This document shows, piece by piece, positions 17,842 to 27,732 of a DNA stretch of 54,892 nucleotides. Position numbers and translations under genes: made by a program. Source of the stretch: Acidobacteriota bacterium (lineage in GTDB: Bacteria; Acidobacteriota; Thermoanaerobaculia; Multivoradales; JAHZIX01); the NCBI GenBank assembly GCA_034211275.1, contig JAXHTF010000025.1, forward strand, positions 1 to 54,892, read 5' to 3'. Numbering within the stretch: the stretch's first letter is position 1; every line of letters starts with the position of its first letter. The notes under the pieces are model-generated. The model worked only from the letters and a program-made list of their open reading frames with translations, did not search any database and was not told the DNA's origin.

Positions 17842-19827
17842 ATGTTCTACCAACGATTTTTATCGGTTTTCGCCGCCGCCCTCTTCTGCGCACTGCTTGC
17901 CGCTCCGGTTACCGCCGTCGAGCGGGTGGAGCGCGGCAACCTGGTGATCGAAGGGATCCCGGAGATTCCTCAGGAAGTGGAGGATCAGCTGCAGCGCTAC
18001 CAGAACGCCCGTAGCGCCAACCTCCAGGGATGGCATCCCACCGGCGAGGGAGTCCTGATCTCCACCCGCTTCGGGGAGACCAGCCAGGTCCACTGGGTGC
18101 GCGAGCCGGGAGCGGCGCGCCAGCAAATCACCTTCTTCGACGAGCCCGTCGGCGGCGCCGAGCCGAGCCCGACGCCGAAGACCGAGGGGTTCCTGTTCCA
18201 GAAGGATGTGGGAGGCGGTGAGTTCTTCCAGATCTTCTACTTCGACCTGAAGACCGGCAAGTACCGCCTGCTCAGCGACGGCGAGTCCCTCAACGGGAGC
18301 ACCAACTGGGCTCACGACGGCGAGCGCTACGCGTTCTACAGCACCCGCCGCAACGGCCAGGATTGGGACGTCTACCTGGGAGATATCAACAAGCCCGGGG
18401 AAGAGGAGTTGCTGCTCGAGCGCGGGGGCGCCTGGGTGGTGGGGGGATTCTCCCCGGATGACAAGAAGATCATCGTCGCCCAATACATCTCCGCCAACGA
18501 GACCAATCCCTACATCCTCGATCTGGCGACCAAAGAGCTGACGCCCATCGATGACGCCGACGAGCCGGTGGCCTACTCCGGCGTGAGCTTCGCCGCGGAC
18601 GGCAAGGGTGTGTATTTCGCCTCCGACCGCGGCACGGAGTTCAAGCACCTGCGCTACAAGGATCTCGAGAGCGGCGAGACCCGCATCCTCACCGAGGACA
18701 TTCCGTGGGATGTGGGACAGATCGAAATCTCCCCCGACGGCAAGCACATCGCCTTCGTGGTCAACGCCGACGGTCTGTCGGAGCTGCATGTGCGCAAGCT
18801 CCCCGGCCTGGAGCCGGTGAAGATGCCGGAGCTGCCGACGGCGCTGATCTACAGCCTCCGATTCGACGCCTACGGCCAGCGCCTGGCCTTCAACATCAAC
18901 AGCTCCCAGTCCCCCGGGGACGTCCACTCCCTGGAGCTGGCGACGGGCAAGCTGACCCGCTGGACCTTCAGCGAGGTCGGCGGTCTGGACGTGGAATCCT
19001 TCTCCGTCCCGCAGCTCGTGCGATTCCCCACCTTCGATGAGGTGGACGGCGAGTCGCGCACCATCCCGGCGTTCTACTACCAGCCCTCGGGCCCCGGTCC
19101 CCATCCGGTGGTCATCGACATCCACGGTGGCCCCGAAGGACAGGAGCGGCCCGGCTTCAGCCCGTTCACTCAGTTCCTGGTGCAGGAGCTGGGAGTGGCG
19201 ATGATCGCGCCCAACGTGCGCGGCTCCAGCGGTTACGGCAAGAGCTACCTGCAGCTGGACAACGGCATGAAGCGGGAAGACTCGGTGAAGGATATCGGCG
19301 CTCTGCTGGATTGGATCGAGACCCAGCCGGAGCTCGACTCGGAGCGGGTGGCGGTCTTCGGCGGTTCCTACGGCGGCTACATGGTGCTGGCCTCCATGGT
19401 GCACTACGACGACCGCCTGAAGGCCGGGGTGGACATCGTCGGGATCAGCAACTTCGTCACCTTCCTGGAGAACACCCAGGACTACCGTCGGGATCTGCGA
19501 CGGGTGGAGTATGGCGATGAGCGGGATCCGGAGATGCGCGCCTTCCTGGAAAAGATCTCTCCCACCAACCACGCGGAGAAGATCTCCAACCCGCTGCTGG
19601 TGGTCCAGGGACTGAACGATCCCCGGGTGCCCGCCAGCGAGAGCGAGCAGATGGTGGAGGAGATCCGCGACAACGGTGGAGAGGTTTGGTACCTGCTGGC
19701 CAAGGATGAAGGCCACGGCTTCCGCAAGAAGTCGAACCGCGACTATTTCCTCGCCGCCACCGCCCTCTTCCTCGACCGCTATCTGATCGGGGATGACGAG
19801 GCCGAGGAGCCGGCGGCAGCTCGCTGA
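17842..19827 (+). CDS. S9 family peptidase (prolyl oligopeptidase / acylaminoacyl-peptidase type)
   Basis: A 661-residue exported serine peptidase that cleaves short peptides. A signal peptide (about 1-26, ending PVTAVE) is followed by a beta-propeller of WD40/PD40-like repeats (about 45-390, with ISPDGKHIAF and FSPDDKKIIV blades). The C-terminal alpha/beta-hydrolase domain has Ser509 in GGSYGGY, Asp593 in GLNDPRVP and His625 in EGHGF; the HGGP oxyanion motif is also present. All catalytic residues are there. It is monocistronic, with a strong terminator 27 bases after the stop. With the neighbouring subtilases it points to a protein-degrading lifestyle. Confidence 0.95.
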   Translation: MFYQRFLSVFAAALFCALLAAPVTAVERVERGNLVIEGIPEIPQEVEDQLQRYQNARSANLQGWHPTGEGVLISTRFGETSQVHWVREPGAARQQITFFDEPVGGAEPSPTPKTEGFLFQKDVGGGEFFQIFYFDLKTGKYRLLSDGESLNGSTNWAHDGERYAFYSTRRNGQDWDVYLGDINKPGEEELLLERGGAWVVGGFSPDDKKIIVAQYISANETNPYILDLATKELTPIDDADEPVAYSGVSFAADGKGVYFASDRGTEFKHLRYKDLESGETRILTEDIPWDVGQIEISPDGKHIAFVVNADGLSELHVRKLPGLEPVKMPELPTALIYSLRFDAYGQRLAFNINSSQSPGDVHSLELATGKLTRWTFSEVGGLDVESFSVPQLVRFPTFDEVDGESRTIPAFYYQPSGPGPHPVVIDIHGGPEGQERPGFSPFTQFLVQELGVAMIAPNVRGSSGYGKSYLQLDNGMKREDSVKDIGALLDWIETQPELDSERVAVFGGSYGGYMVLASMVHYDDRLKAGVDIVGISNFVTFLENTQDYRRDLRRVEYGDERDPEMRAFLEKISPTNHAEKISNPLLVVQGLNDPRVPASESEQMVEEIRDNGGEVWYLLAKDEGHGFRKKSNRDYFLAATALFLDRYLIGDDEAEEPAAAR

Positions 19828-19854
19828 TTCGGCTTCCAACGACGGATCTGAGAA

Positions 19855-19893
19855 CGCCCGATCGGGGATCTTGCCCCGCTCGGGCGTTTTTTT
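19855..19893 (+). terminator. Intrinsic terminator of the S9 peptidase gene
   Basis: CGCCCGA (19855-19861) pairs with TCGGGCG (19880-19886), and CGGGG (19863-19867) with CCCCG (19874-19878), around a 6-base loop. Seven T residues follow (19887-19893). Confidence 0.93.
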
Positions 19894-20122
19894 GCACTCC
19901 TTAAGAGATCGACCGACAAGCGGTGCGGGGGAGAGAAGGGCGGGCTGAGCACCGGAAGTCGGACGAGTTTGCTCAATGGCGTGTGGATATCCCCTGTGGT
20001 GTTGTGCTGGTCCGGTTTTCTCCACCGTCGACAATCAATTCTCAGCCGGCTTCCGGAGCCGGAGCTGCCTGGGTACGGCCCATTGAGCCCGCGGTGGCGT
20101 TTGGATTTGCAGGAGGTTGAAC

Positions 20123-22330
20123 ATGGAGAGTCTGGGTAGCGTTTTTGCCCTTGTCCCGAGCTCCCGGCACGGAGATCGCCAGCGCGGAGATCGCCAATGG
20201 GGAGATCACCAGTGGCTGAGAGGCCTTTGGGTCGGTGGTTGTCTGGCCTTGCTGGCGGGGATGCCGGCTTGGGCCCAAGGCGGCGGTGGAGTGAGTTTCA
20301 GCGATATCGCCGCGGACGCCGGTGCGGGCATCGTCTTCGAACGAGTGCCCTCGGCGAGCAACGCCGAGTTCGACGCCATCAAGATGGATCCGCCCTACGA
20401 CGGGGAGAAGCGGGTGGATACTCCGATCAAGGCTCGGGGGGCCCCAGGGGTGGTGATCTTCGACTACGACGGGGACGGCGACGAGGACATCTTCGCCACC
20501 AACGGTCCCGGCGGGGCCAACGGCTTGTTCTCCAATCAGCTGGTGGAGACCGGTTCCACCACCTTCATCGACGTCGCGACGGCGGCGGGAGTGGCGGCGG
20601 TTCCGGCGGATGGCACCGGGGCCTGCTTCGGGGATATCGACAACGACGGGGATCACGATCTCTACGTCACCACCAATCTCTCCCCCAACCTGCTGTTCGA
20701 GAATCAGGGCGACGGTACCTTCGTCGACATCAGCGCCGCCAGCGGTGCCGCCGGGCCGCCGCTGAACCCGTCCGGCTGCACCCTCGGTGACGTCAACAAC
20801 GACGGCCTGCTGGACATCGTGGTGGGCAACACCTACAGCACCTGGGATGATTTCACCGGCATCTTCGAGCCCTTCGCTCTCAATCAGCACAACCAGCTCT
20901 TCCTCAACCAGGGGGGCAACGTCTTCGTCGATGCCAGCACCGCGTCCGGCATCACCGACCTGGCAGGCTTTCCGCCGGGCGCCGGGGGCTCCGCCGGGCT
21001 CAGCTGGGCCGTGGCGCTGGCGGATTATGACCAGGACGGCGATGTCGACCTGTTCACCGCCGACGACCAGGGCGGTGTGCCTTCGGCCTCCACCGGCGGT
21101 GTGGACCGCGGTCTGTTGCACGTTTTCGACAACGACGGCAACGGCAATTTCACCGACCGCGCGATGGCCGCCGGCACCAACGTCTGGGGGTCCTGGATGG
21201 GACTTTCCTTCGCCGATTTCGAGTGCGATGGCGACATCGACTTCTTCGGCAGCAACTTCGGCGATTACCAGCCGGTGGGGATTCCGGAGCCGGGGCTGCA
21301 GCCTTCCCGCTGGCTGCTCCAGGGGCCGGGCAAGACGTTCGCTGATCCCGGGGTGGGGGATTTCCTCACCACTCCCTTCGGTTGGGGCACCTCGACCTTC
21401 GACTACGATCTGGACGGCGATGCGGACATCGTCTTCCACGGCGGTCATGACGTGGGGCCGGGCATCGAGCTCGGCAACCCCGGGGTGATCCTGCAGAATC
21501 AGGGCTGCGGCAACGCCCAATTCGAATGGGATCAGGCGGCGCTGGCCACCTCCACCAACCACAGCCGGCGGGTGGTCCACGGGATGGCGGTGGGCGATCT
21601 GAACCAGGATCATTTCCCGGACATCGTCAGCATCTCCAACCTCAACGTCGGTCCGGAGCTGACCTTGGTCAATCAGGCGCCTCTGGGCAGCGTCTTCGAC
21701 GCTACGGCCTTCTTCATCCTCAACTTCGAACCCAATGCTTCCGGCGAGCTGGTGTGGAACGGCAACACCTATCTCAACGGCGATCTGTCGGTGGAGCTCA
21801 ACAGCGGTGGCAATGGCAACCAGGGCATCACCGTCGAGGTCCAGGGAGCCATCGGCCTGACCCCCCGGGGTCGAGTCAACCGTGACGGCATCGGTGCGGT
21901 GGTCCGCTTCCGTCCCCGGGGCGGAGATTGGGTGAGCTTGCCGGTGGTGGGCGGTTCCAGCTACGCGTCCCAGGACGCTCTGGACAAGCAGTTCGGCCTT
22001 GGCGCGGCCCGGCGGGGTGACGTCGAGGTGCTGTGGCCCGGCGGCGTGCGCAATCGCCTGTACAACGTGCAGGCCGGCGAGACGGTGGTGATTCCGGAGA
22101 TCCCCTGCAGCTTCGACGGCGCCTTCACCTTCCGCCAGTATCTGGCCTGCACCGTCGACGCTCTGGATGATCTGGAGGATGCCGGAGTAGTCGATCGGGG
22201 GTTGCGCACGCGGCTGCTGATGAGCGCCCTGCGAGCCTTCGCCAAGGACGCCAGCCCCAATTGCACCGCCCCGAAATCCGCCGGTCTGGTGGATCTGGTG
22301 GCGACGTTGAGCGAGGACGGCGGCGAGTAG
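20123..22330 (+). CDS. Secreted FG-GAP/VCBS repeat protein with ASPIC/UnbV domain
   Basis: 735 residues. A signal peptide with an unusually long n-region ends near PAWAQ (about residue 50). Calcium-binding-like FG-GAP repeats follow (FDYDGDGDEDIFATN, DIDNDGDHDLYVTTN, DVNNDGLLDIVVGN, DYDQDGDVDLFTAD), forming a predicted propeller. An ASPIC/UnbV domain lies at about 583-660 (RGDVEVLWPGGVRNRLYNVQ). A C-terminal region of about 75 residues with CSF and NCT cysteines is unassigned. The ATG at 20123 is preferred because AGGAGG lies 6 bases upstream; an in-frame TTG at 20117 abuts that site. It is probably a surface or secreted binding protein; no enzymatic motif is seen. Confidence 0.9.
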   Translation: MESLGSVFALVPSSRHGDRQRGDRQWGDHQWLRGLWVGGCLALLAGMPAWAQGGGGVSFSDIAADAGAGIVFERVPSASNAEFDAIKMDPPYDGEKRVDTPIKARGAPGVVIFDYDGDGDEDIFATNGPGGANGLFSNQLVETGSTTFIDVATAAGVAAVPADGTGACFGDIDNDGDHDLYVTTNLSPNLLFENQGDGTFVDISAASGAAGPPLNPSGCTLGDVNNDGLLDIVVGNTYSTWDDFTGIFEPFALNQHNQLFLNQGGNVFVDASTASGITDLAGFPPGAGGSAGLSWAVALADYDQDGDVDLFTADDQGGVPSASTGGVDRGLLHVFDNDGNGNFTDRAMAAGTNVWGSWMGLSFADFECDGDIDFFGSNFGDYQPVGIPEPGLQPSRWLLQGPGKTFADPGVGDFLTTPFGWGTSTFDYDLDGDADIVFHGGHDVGPGIELGNPGVILQNQGCGNAQFEWDQAALATSTNHSRRVVHGMAVGDLNQDHFPDIVSISNLNVGPELTLVNQAPLGSVFDATAFFILNFEPNASGELVWNGNTYLNGDLSVELNSGGNGNQGITVEVQGAIGLTPRGRVNRDGIGAVVRFRPRGGDWVSLPVVGGSSYASQDALDKQFGLGAARRGDVEVLWPGGVRNRLYNVQAGETVVIPEIPCSFDGAFTFRQYLACTVDALDDLEDAGVVDRGLRTRLLMSALRAFAKDASPNCTAPKSAGLVDLVATLSEDGGE
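20171..20215 (+). repeat. Three 15-base tandem repeats in the signal peptide n-region
   Basis: GGAGATCGCCAGCGC, GGAGATCGCCAATGG and GGAGATCACCAGTGG run head to tail in frame. They encode GDRQR-GDRQW-GDHQW just before the hydrophobic core of the signal peptide. Confidence 0.9.
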
Positions 22331-22358
22331 CCGCAACCTCGACAGAGACGATATCGAA

Positions 22359-22385
22359 GGGCCCGGCGGCAGAGACGCCGGGCCC
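22359..22385 (+). terminator. Hairpin after the FG-GAP gene
   Basis: GGGCCCGGCG (22359-22368) pairs perfectly with CGCCGGGCCC (22376-22385), loop 7 bases, 28 bases after the stop codon. There is no T-run, so it is a terminator candidate only. Confidence 0.6.
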
Positions 22386-22476
22386 CTCGTGTCTGGGGGT
22401 CGTGTTTGGGGTCGTGTCTTCGGGGGATGGGGCGCAGGATAGGATCACGCCATGGAGGACGCCAAGGAGTGAGGCC

Positions 22477-23283
22477 GTGAAGGGTGGAGATTCAGGGGCG
22501 GGTGGGCCGAGATCCGAGGCCGCCGAGGGGGAAGAGCAGGGCCCGCGGGCGCTGCGCGAGTTCCAGGGCGACGAGGAGACTTGCGTCTACCTGCCGGAGC
22601 AGCGGGCGCGCATGCGCTACCGCTATATCGAGGGCTGCCCGCCCTCGCTGTACCAGGAGATGCTCGAACAAGGCTGGCGGCGCTTCGGCCGGATGTTCTT
22701 CCGTCCGGCCTGTGCCCTGTGCCAGGAGTGCCGAAGCCTGCGGGTGGCGGTGGCGGACTTCCACCCCTCCCGGTCCATGCGCCGGAATTTGCGGGAGAAC
22801 CGTGACCTGGAGGTGCGCATCTCGAGGCCGGCCATGTCCTCCGAGCACTTGACGCTCTATCGCCGGTATCACCGGGATATGGCTCAGCGGCGGGGCTGGG
22901 AGGATCGCGGTATCGACCCGCTGGACTATTACCGCACCTTCATCGAGGGCTATGAGGATTTCGGCTACGAGCTACAGGTTCGCCTGCAACGGCGGCTGGT
23001 GGCGGTGGCGCTCTTCGATCAGGTGCCGGACGGCCTGTCGGCGGTGTATTGCTTCTACGACCCCCGGCGCCGGGAACGCGGCCTGGGAGTCTACGCCATC
23101 CTGCAGCAGATCGAGCGGGCTCGGAGACTGAACCTGGCCTGGGTCTATCTGGGCTATTTCGTCGCCGGCAATCGCAGCATGGCCTACAAGGCCCGCTACC
23201 GTCCCCACGAGCTCCTGGACGAGCGCCGGGACGGCGGCATCCCGCGCTGGCGGCCGGGGCAACAGCTGCTCCGCGACGAGTGA
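22477..23283 (+). CDS. bpt: Aminoacyl-tRNA-protein transferase (Bpt/Ate family)
   Basis: 268 residues. Members transfer Leu or Arg from tRNA to the N-terminus of proteins, marking them for Clp-type degradation. The N-terminal ATE domain has the cysteine pattern CVYLPEQRARMRYRY and CALCQECRSLRV, followed by HPSRSMRRNLREN. The C-terminal GNAT-like half has SAVYCFYDP, RGLGVYAILQQI and YLGYFVAGNRSMAYKARYRP, as in the family. I chose the GTG at 22477, with AGGAG 8 bases upstream; an upstream in-frame region has no family similarity. Leucyl (Bpt) and arginyl (Ate) specificity cannot be separated from sequence alone. Confidence 0.88.
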   Translation: MKGGDSGAGGPRSEAAEGEEQGPRALREFQGDEETCVYLPEQRARMRYRYIEGCPPSLYQEMLEQGWRRFGRMFFRPACALCQECRSLRVAVADFHPSRSMRRNLRENRDLEVRISRPAMSSEHLTLYRRYHRDMAQRRGWEDRGIDPLDYYRTFIEGYEDFGYELQVRLQRRLVAVALFDQVPDGLSAVYCFYDPRRRERGLGVYAILQQIERARRLNLAWVYLGYFVAGNRSMAYKARYRPHELLDERRDGGIPRWRPGQQLLRDE

Positions 23284-23360
23284 CGCCTGCCACGGGCTGC
23301 CCTGAAAGTCCCACTCCCGAATGCTAGTTGGGCTCGGACCCCAACGACCTTGATCCAGCC

Positions 23361-23437
23361 GGTAGGGGCGACCCTCGTGGTCGCCCGGGGCGAGGTTCCA
23401 TGAACAGCGAGGGCAGGCACAAGACCTGCCCCTACCC
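23361..23437. repeat. REP-like double-hairpin element
   Basis: It opens with GGTAGGGGCG and closes with TGCCCCTACC (near-inverted ends). It contains two internal hairpins: GGGCGACC-CTCGT-GGTCGCCC and GGGCAGG-CACAAGA-CCTGCCC. Paired palindromes of this type (GGGCGACC...GGTCGCCC joined to GGGCAGG...CCTGCCC) occur as dispersed intergenic repeats in other environmental genomes, as far as I recall. Confidence 0.75.
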
Positions 23438-23498
23438 CCGTCGGCTGTCAGGACTTCTTTTCATCCTCGTGGGTGATTCAGAGAAGCATCCCCGACTA

Positions 23499-23738
23499 CT
23501 AGGACTCTTCCTTGCGGCGCCGCTCCAGAAGCTCGTTGAAGAGGCTTTCCTCCCCCTCCCCTCCCAGGGCTTTGAGGGGATCGTTGGGCATCGGTACCAC
23601 CCGGATCACTTTGCCGTCGTCGAGCCAGATCAGCTGATCACCGGGTTCGATGTTGTGGCGGCGGCGGATGGCTGCCGGGATCACGGTTTGGCCGCGGGAT
23701 CCCACGGCGGATTCGGCGCTTTTGCTTCTCGCGGTCAT
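23499..23738 (-). CDS. AbrB/SpoVT-type DNA-binding protein
   Basis: 79 residues with a swapped-hairpin AbrB fold: VGSRGQTVIPAAIRRRHNIE, then PGDQLIWLDDGKVIRVVP, then a charged C-terminal helix (NELLERRRKEES). Such proteins are transition-state regulators or antitoxins (MazE/VapB-like). No PIN or MazF-like toxin gene lies next to it on either side. A GGAG lies about 11 bases ahead of the ATG. It is divergent from the ABC transporter genes that start at 23953, so control of that operon is possible but unproven. Confidence 0.8.
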   Translation of the reverse strand: MTARSKSAESAVGSRGQTVIPAAIRRRHNIEPGDQLIWLDDGKVIRVVPMPNDPLKALGGEGEESLFNELLERRRKEES

Positions 23739-23952
23739 GCTCGGTCGTTCTCCTCAATGCGCTCGGTTCGCGGGGGGACGCGGGTTTCGCCGGGCCTGCT
23801 CGGCCCCGCTCGTTTGGTACTTGGCCCCTCACCTCTCCGTAGGAAGTGAGACAGTCCAAAACACTGATCCAGCGATTGCGGCTCGCACAGTGTAACCTGT
23901 TTGTCGCCGTGGGGCTTGCCCGATGCGAGCCCGTCGCGTAGGGGGCCAAGAA

Positions 23953-24740
<788 letters not shown>

Positions 24741-24744
<4 letters not shown>

Positions 24745-26531
24745 GCCCGCTACGGGCTCTGCTCTGGGCGCGCTGGCGGGGCCTGCGCCACGCCGTCGCC
24801 TCCCTTGGCTCCCAGAGCCGGCTCAAGGTGGCGGTGGTCTCGGTGTCCACGGTGCTGCTGTGGCTGGGGGCCTACGGGGTCTCCCACCGTCTCTTCGGTT
24901 TGCTCCAGGACTTCGGTGCCGAGTGGTTGGGAGTGGGCCGCCGGACGCTGGCGGAGCTGGTCATGGGCCAGCTCCTCTCCACCTTCGCGCTGGTGCTCTT
25001 CGGGCTCTTGGTGCTGTCCAACGTGGTCGTGGCCTGGGGAACCCTCTACCGCTCTCAGGAAATGACCCTCTTGATGCTCAGCCCGGCGGGCTGGCGCACC
25101 CTCTTTCTCGGCCGCTTCTGGGAGTGCGTGACCCTCAGCTCCTGGGCCTCGGCGTTCCTGGGCTCCGCCGTGTTCTTGGCTTACGGCCGGGTGGTGGAGG
25201 CCTCACCGGCGTTTTACCACGCTCTGCTGCTGGTATTCCCGCCCTTCGTGGTGCTGCCGGCGGCTCTCGGGGCGGTGCTGGCCATGACCGGAGCGCGGGT
25301 GCTGCCCCGGCTGCCCAAGGGACCGGTGTTGGCGGCGGCGGCGGTGTTGACAGTGGTCTTCGGCTTCGGCCTGCGCCATCTGCTGGCCTGGGCCGACGCT
25401 CGGGGAGAGCAGGCGGTACGCGGCGTGTTGCAGGGCTCCGGGGCCGAGTGGTTGCCCAGCCAGTGGGCGTCTTCGGCGGTGCTCGCCGCCGCGGAGGGGC
25501 CGATGGAGTCCATCCTCTCGCTGCCGGCTGTCCTTTGGCCCACCCTGTGGCTGTGGCTTTCCGCCCTGCTGGGAGTGTTGGTGGCAACGGAGGTGGCGGC
25601 GCGCTGGCTCTACTCCGGCTGGACCGATCTCAAGGGGCAGCGCTGGTCGCCGCCGGGTAGCCGGCTTGGGAAGGCGAGGCTGTCGGATCCCGAGCTGGCC
25701 TCTTCCTCCGCCTCCCGCCGTTCGGGCCGGGGGCGGCGCTGGGGATGGCGGCGGCGCTGGGGATGGCAGTGGCTGCCGGAGCCCTACCGATCCCTCACCG
25801 CCAAAGATCTGCGGAGCTTCCTGCGCGATCCGGGGCAGTGGAGCCAGTTCGTGGTCTTTTTCGGCATCATGGCTCTCTACGGGGCGAATATGCGCCCGGC
25901 CGTGCCCTCCTATCACCGGGAGCTGTGGCAGGGCTGGATCAGCGTGCTCAACGCCACCGTGGTGCTCCTGGTGCTGGCCACCTTGACCACTCGCTTCGTC
26001 TTTCCCCTCATCAGCCTCGAGGGCCGGCGGCTGTGGATCGTCGGTCTGACGCCGGCGACCCGCAAGCAGCTGCTGGTGCAGAAGCTGGGCTTGAGCCTGG
26101 CGGCGACGGGGCTTTTCACCCTTCCCCTGGCGGCGCTCTCCGGCTGGCGCTTGGGTCTCGACGGGGTGGAGCTGGCCTTCACCCTCTACGCCGTCGCCGC
26201 TACCAGCGTCGCCCTCTCGGGGCTGGCGGTGGGGCTTGGGGCCCTGTTGCCGGATTTTTCCCACGACAACCCGTCGCGCATCGTCTCCGGTCTTGGCGGA
26301 ACTCTCAACTTCGTTCTCAGCATCGTCTTCGTGGCTCTCGCCGGCGGAGCCCAGGCGCTGGTGCTGCACTGGCCGTCGCTGGAGTCGTGGCTGGTGGAGC
26401 GGTGGAGCTTCGAGGCCGGCCGCGGCGGTGCGGTGGCGGTGGCGGCGGCGGTGCTGGCGCTGGCCTCGGCATTTTGTTGTTGGGTGCCGATGCGCCGCGG
26501 TCTGCGCCACCTTCGGGCGGTAGAGCTGTGA
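24741..26531 (+). CDS. ABC-2-type transporter permease
   Basis: 596 residues, starting at a TTG that overlaps the ATPase stop codon, so translational coupling is likely. Several hydrophobic segments are visible, for example FALVLFGLLVLSNVVVAWG near the N-terminus, VVLPAALGAVLAMTG, LWLWLSALLGVLVATEVAA, and a C-terminal set (LNFVLSIVFVALAGGAQALV, VAVAAAVLALASAF). A basic, low-complexity loop near the middle (SGRGRRWGWRRRWGW) probably faces the cytoplasm. It forms a two-gene export system with the preceding ATPase. No substrate clue is present. Confidence 0.88.
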
Positions 26532-26583
26532 CGAAGCTATACTCGGGGGCGAAATTGCTTCCCCATCCATGCTAGGAGCCTCG

Positions 26584-27732
26584 ATGCGCGATCTGATCCA
26601 ACGCTTCGCTTTCGTTTTCTTGCTCTCGCTGTTGCTGGGGCTCGCTGCCTGCTCGCCAGGACCTTCCAGTGGGGCCGCCTCCGACGAGGTCTCCTCCGAG
26701 GCAAGCAGCGCCGAGGGCGCGGAGCCGTCCACCGCTTCGGCGGTGGAGTGGGCCCTCGCCATCCACGGCGGTGCCGGGGTCCTGCGCGCCTCGGTGAGCG
26801 CCGAGGACGAGCCGCGCTATCAGGAGTCCCTGCGCCGGGCGCTGGACGAGGGGCGGACGATTCTCGAATCCGGGGGCACCAGTCTCGACGCCGTGGAGGC
26901 GGTGATCCGCGTCATGGAGGACGATCCGCTGTTCAACGCCGGCCGCGGCTCGGTGTTCACCAGCGCCGGTGAGAACGAGATGGACGCGGCGATCATGGAC
27001 GGCTCCAATCTCGCCTGCGGCGCCGTCACCGGTCTGCGCACCGTGCGCCACCCCATCACCCTGGCGCGGCGGGTGATGGACTCCAGCCGCCACGTCTTTT
27101 TCGCCGGCGACGGCGCCGAGGCCTTTGCTGACCAGATGGACGTGGAGCGGGTGGAACCGGAGTACTTCTTCGTCCAGCGGCGCTACGATCAATGGCAGCG
27201 GGCGGTGGAGCGGGAGCAACAAGAGGCTGCTGAAGGAGCCGATGAAGCATCGGCCGGCGAGAACGTGCCAGCTGCGAATGGGGACGGCGGCGAGGGCTAC
27301 CGTGGGACCGTCGGCGCGGTGGCGCTGGATCGCCACGGCAACCTGGCGGCGGCGACCTCCACCGGCGGCATGACCAACAAACGCTTCGGGCGTATCGGCG
27401 ACGTGCCGGTGATCGGTGCCGGCACCTACGCCAGCAACGCCAGCGCCGCCGTCAGCTGTACCGGCCACGGGGAGCGGTTCATCGAGCACACCGTGGCGCG
27501 CAACGTGGCGGCGCGCATGGAATACGGCGGCGAGAGCCTGGAGCAGGCCGCCCGGGCGATGATCCACCAGGAGCTGGAGCCCGGGGACGGCGGCCTCATC
27601 GCCGTCGGCGCCGACGGCTCGCTGGCCATCGAATTCAATACCGAAGGGATGTTCCACGGCGCCGCCGACTCCACCGGCCGCGAGCAGGTGGGCATCTGGC
27701 CGGGCGTCCGAAAGGGGGAGGAGCAGCCGTGA
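26584..27732 (+). CDS. Isoaspartyl peptidase / type III L-asparaginase-like lipoprotein (Ntn hydrolase)
   Basis: 382 residues. A lipoprotein signal ends LGLAAC with Cys23. The mature domain starts WALAIHGGAGVL, the family's N-terminal motif. Nucleophile Thr242 sits in RGTVGAVALD, the Gly-Thr autocleavage site. GRGSVFTSAGENEMDAAIMDG and GTYASNASAAVSCTGHGE match substrate-binding loops. The enzymes hydrolyse beta-aspartyl dipeptides and asparagine after self-cleavage into two chains. A 45-residue linker rich in Glu/Ala lies before the cleavage site. The ATG at 26584, with AGGAG 5 bases upstream, is preferred over 26569. A lipid anchor is unusual for this family, whose best-known members are cytoplasmic. 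It overlaps the next gene by 4 bases. Confidence 0.9.
   Translation: MRDLIQRFAFVFLLSLLLGLAACSPGPSSGAASDEVSSEASSAEGAEPSTASAVEWALAIHGGAGVLRASVSAEDEPRYQESLRRALDEGRTILESGGTSLDAVEAVIRVMEDDPLFNAGRGSVFTSAGENEMDAAIMDGSNLACGAVTGLRTVRHPITLARRVMDSSRHVFFAGDGAEAFADQMDVERVEPEYFFVQRRYDQWQRAVEREQQEAAEGADEASAGENVPAANGDGGEGYRGTVGAVALDRHGNLAAATSTGGMTNKRFGRIGDVPVIGAGTYASNASAAVSCTGHGERFIEHTVARNVAARMEYGGESLEQAARAMIHQELEPGDGGLIAVGADGSLAIEFNTEGMFHGAADSTGREQVGIWPGVRKGEEQP

Noticed and set aside
17860-20034. 724-codon minus-strand frame opposite the S9 peptidase
   Set aside because: No ribosome binding site or domain; it runs through the terminator of the sense gene.
20042-22336. 764-codon minus-strand frame opposite the FG-GAP protein
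   Set aside because: The sense strand has signal peptide, Asp-rich calcium motifs and UnbV domain; the antisense has none.
23499-23738. AbrB-type protein as half of a toxin-antitoxin pair
   Set aside because: No toxin-like ORF flanks it on either side; left as a stand-alone DNA-binding protein.
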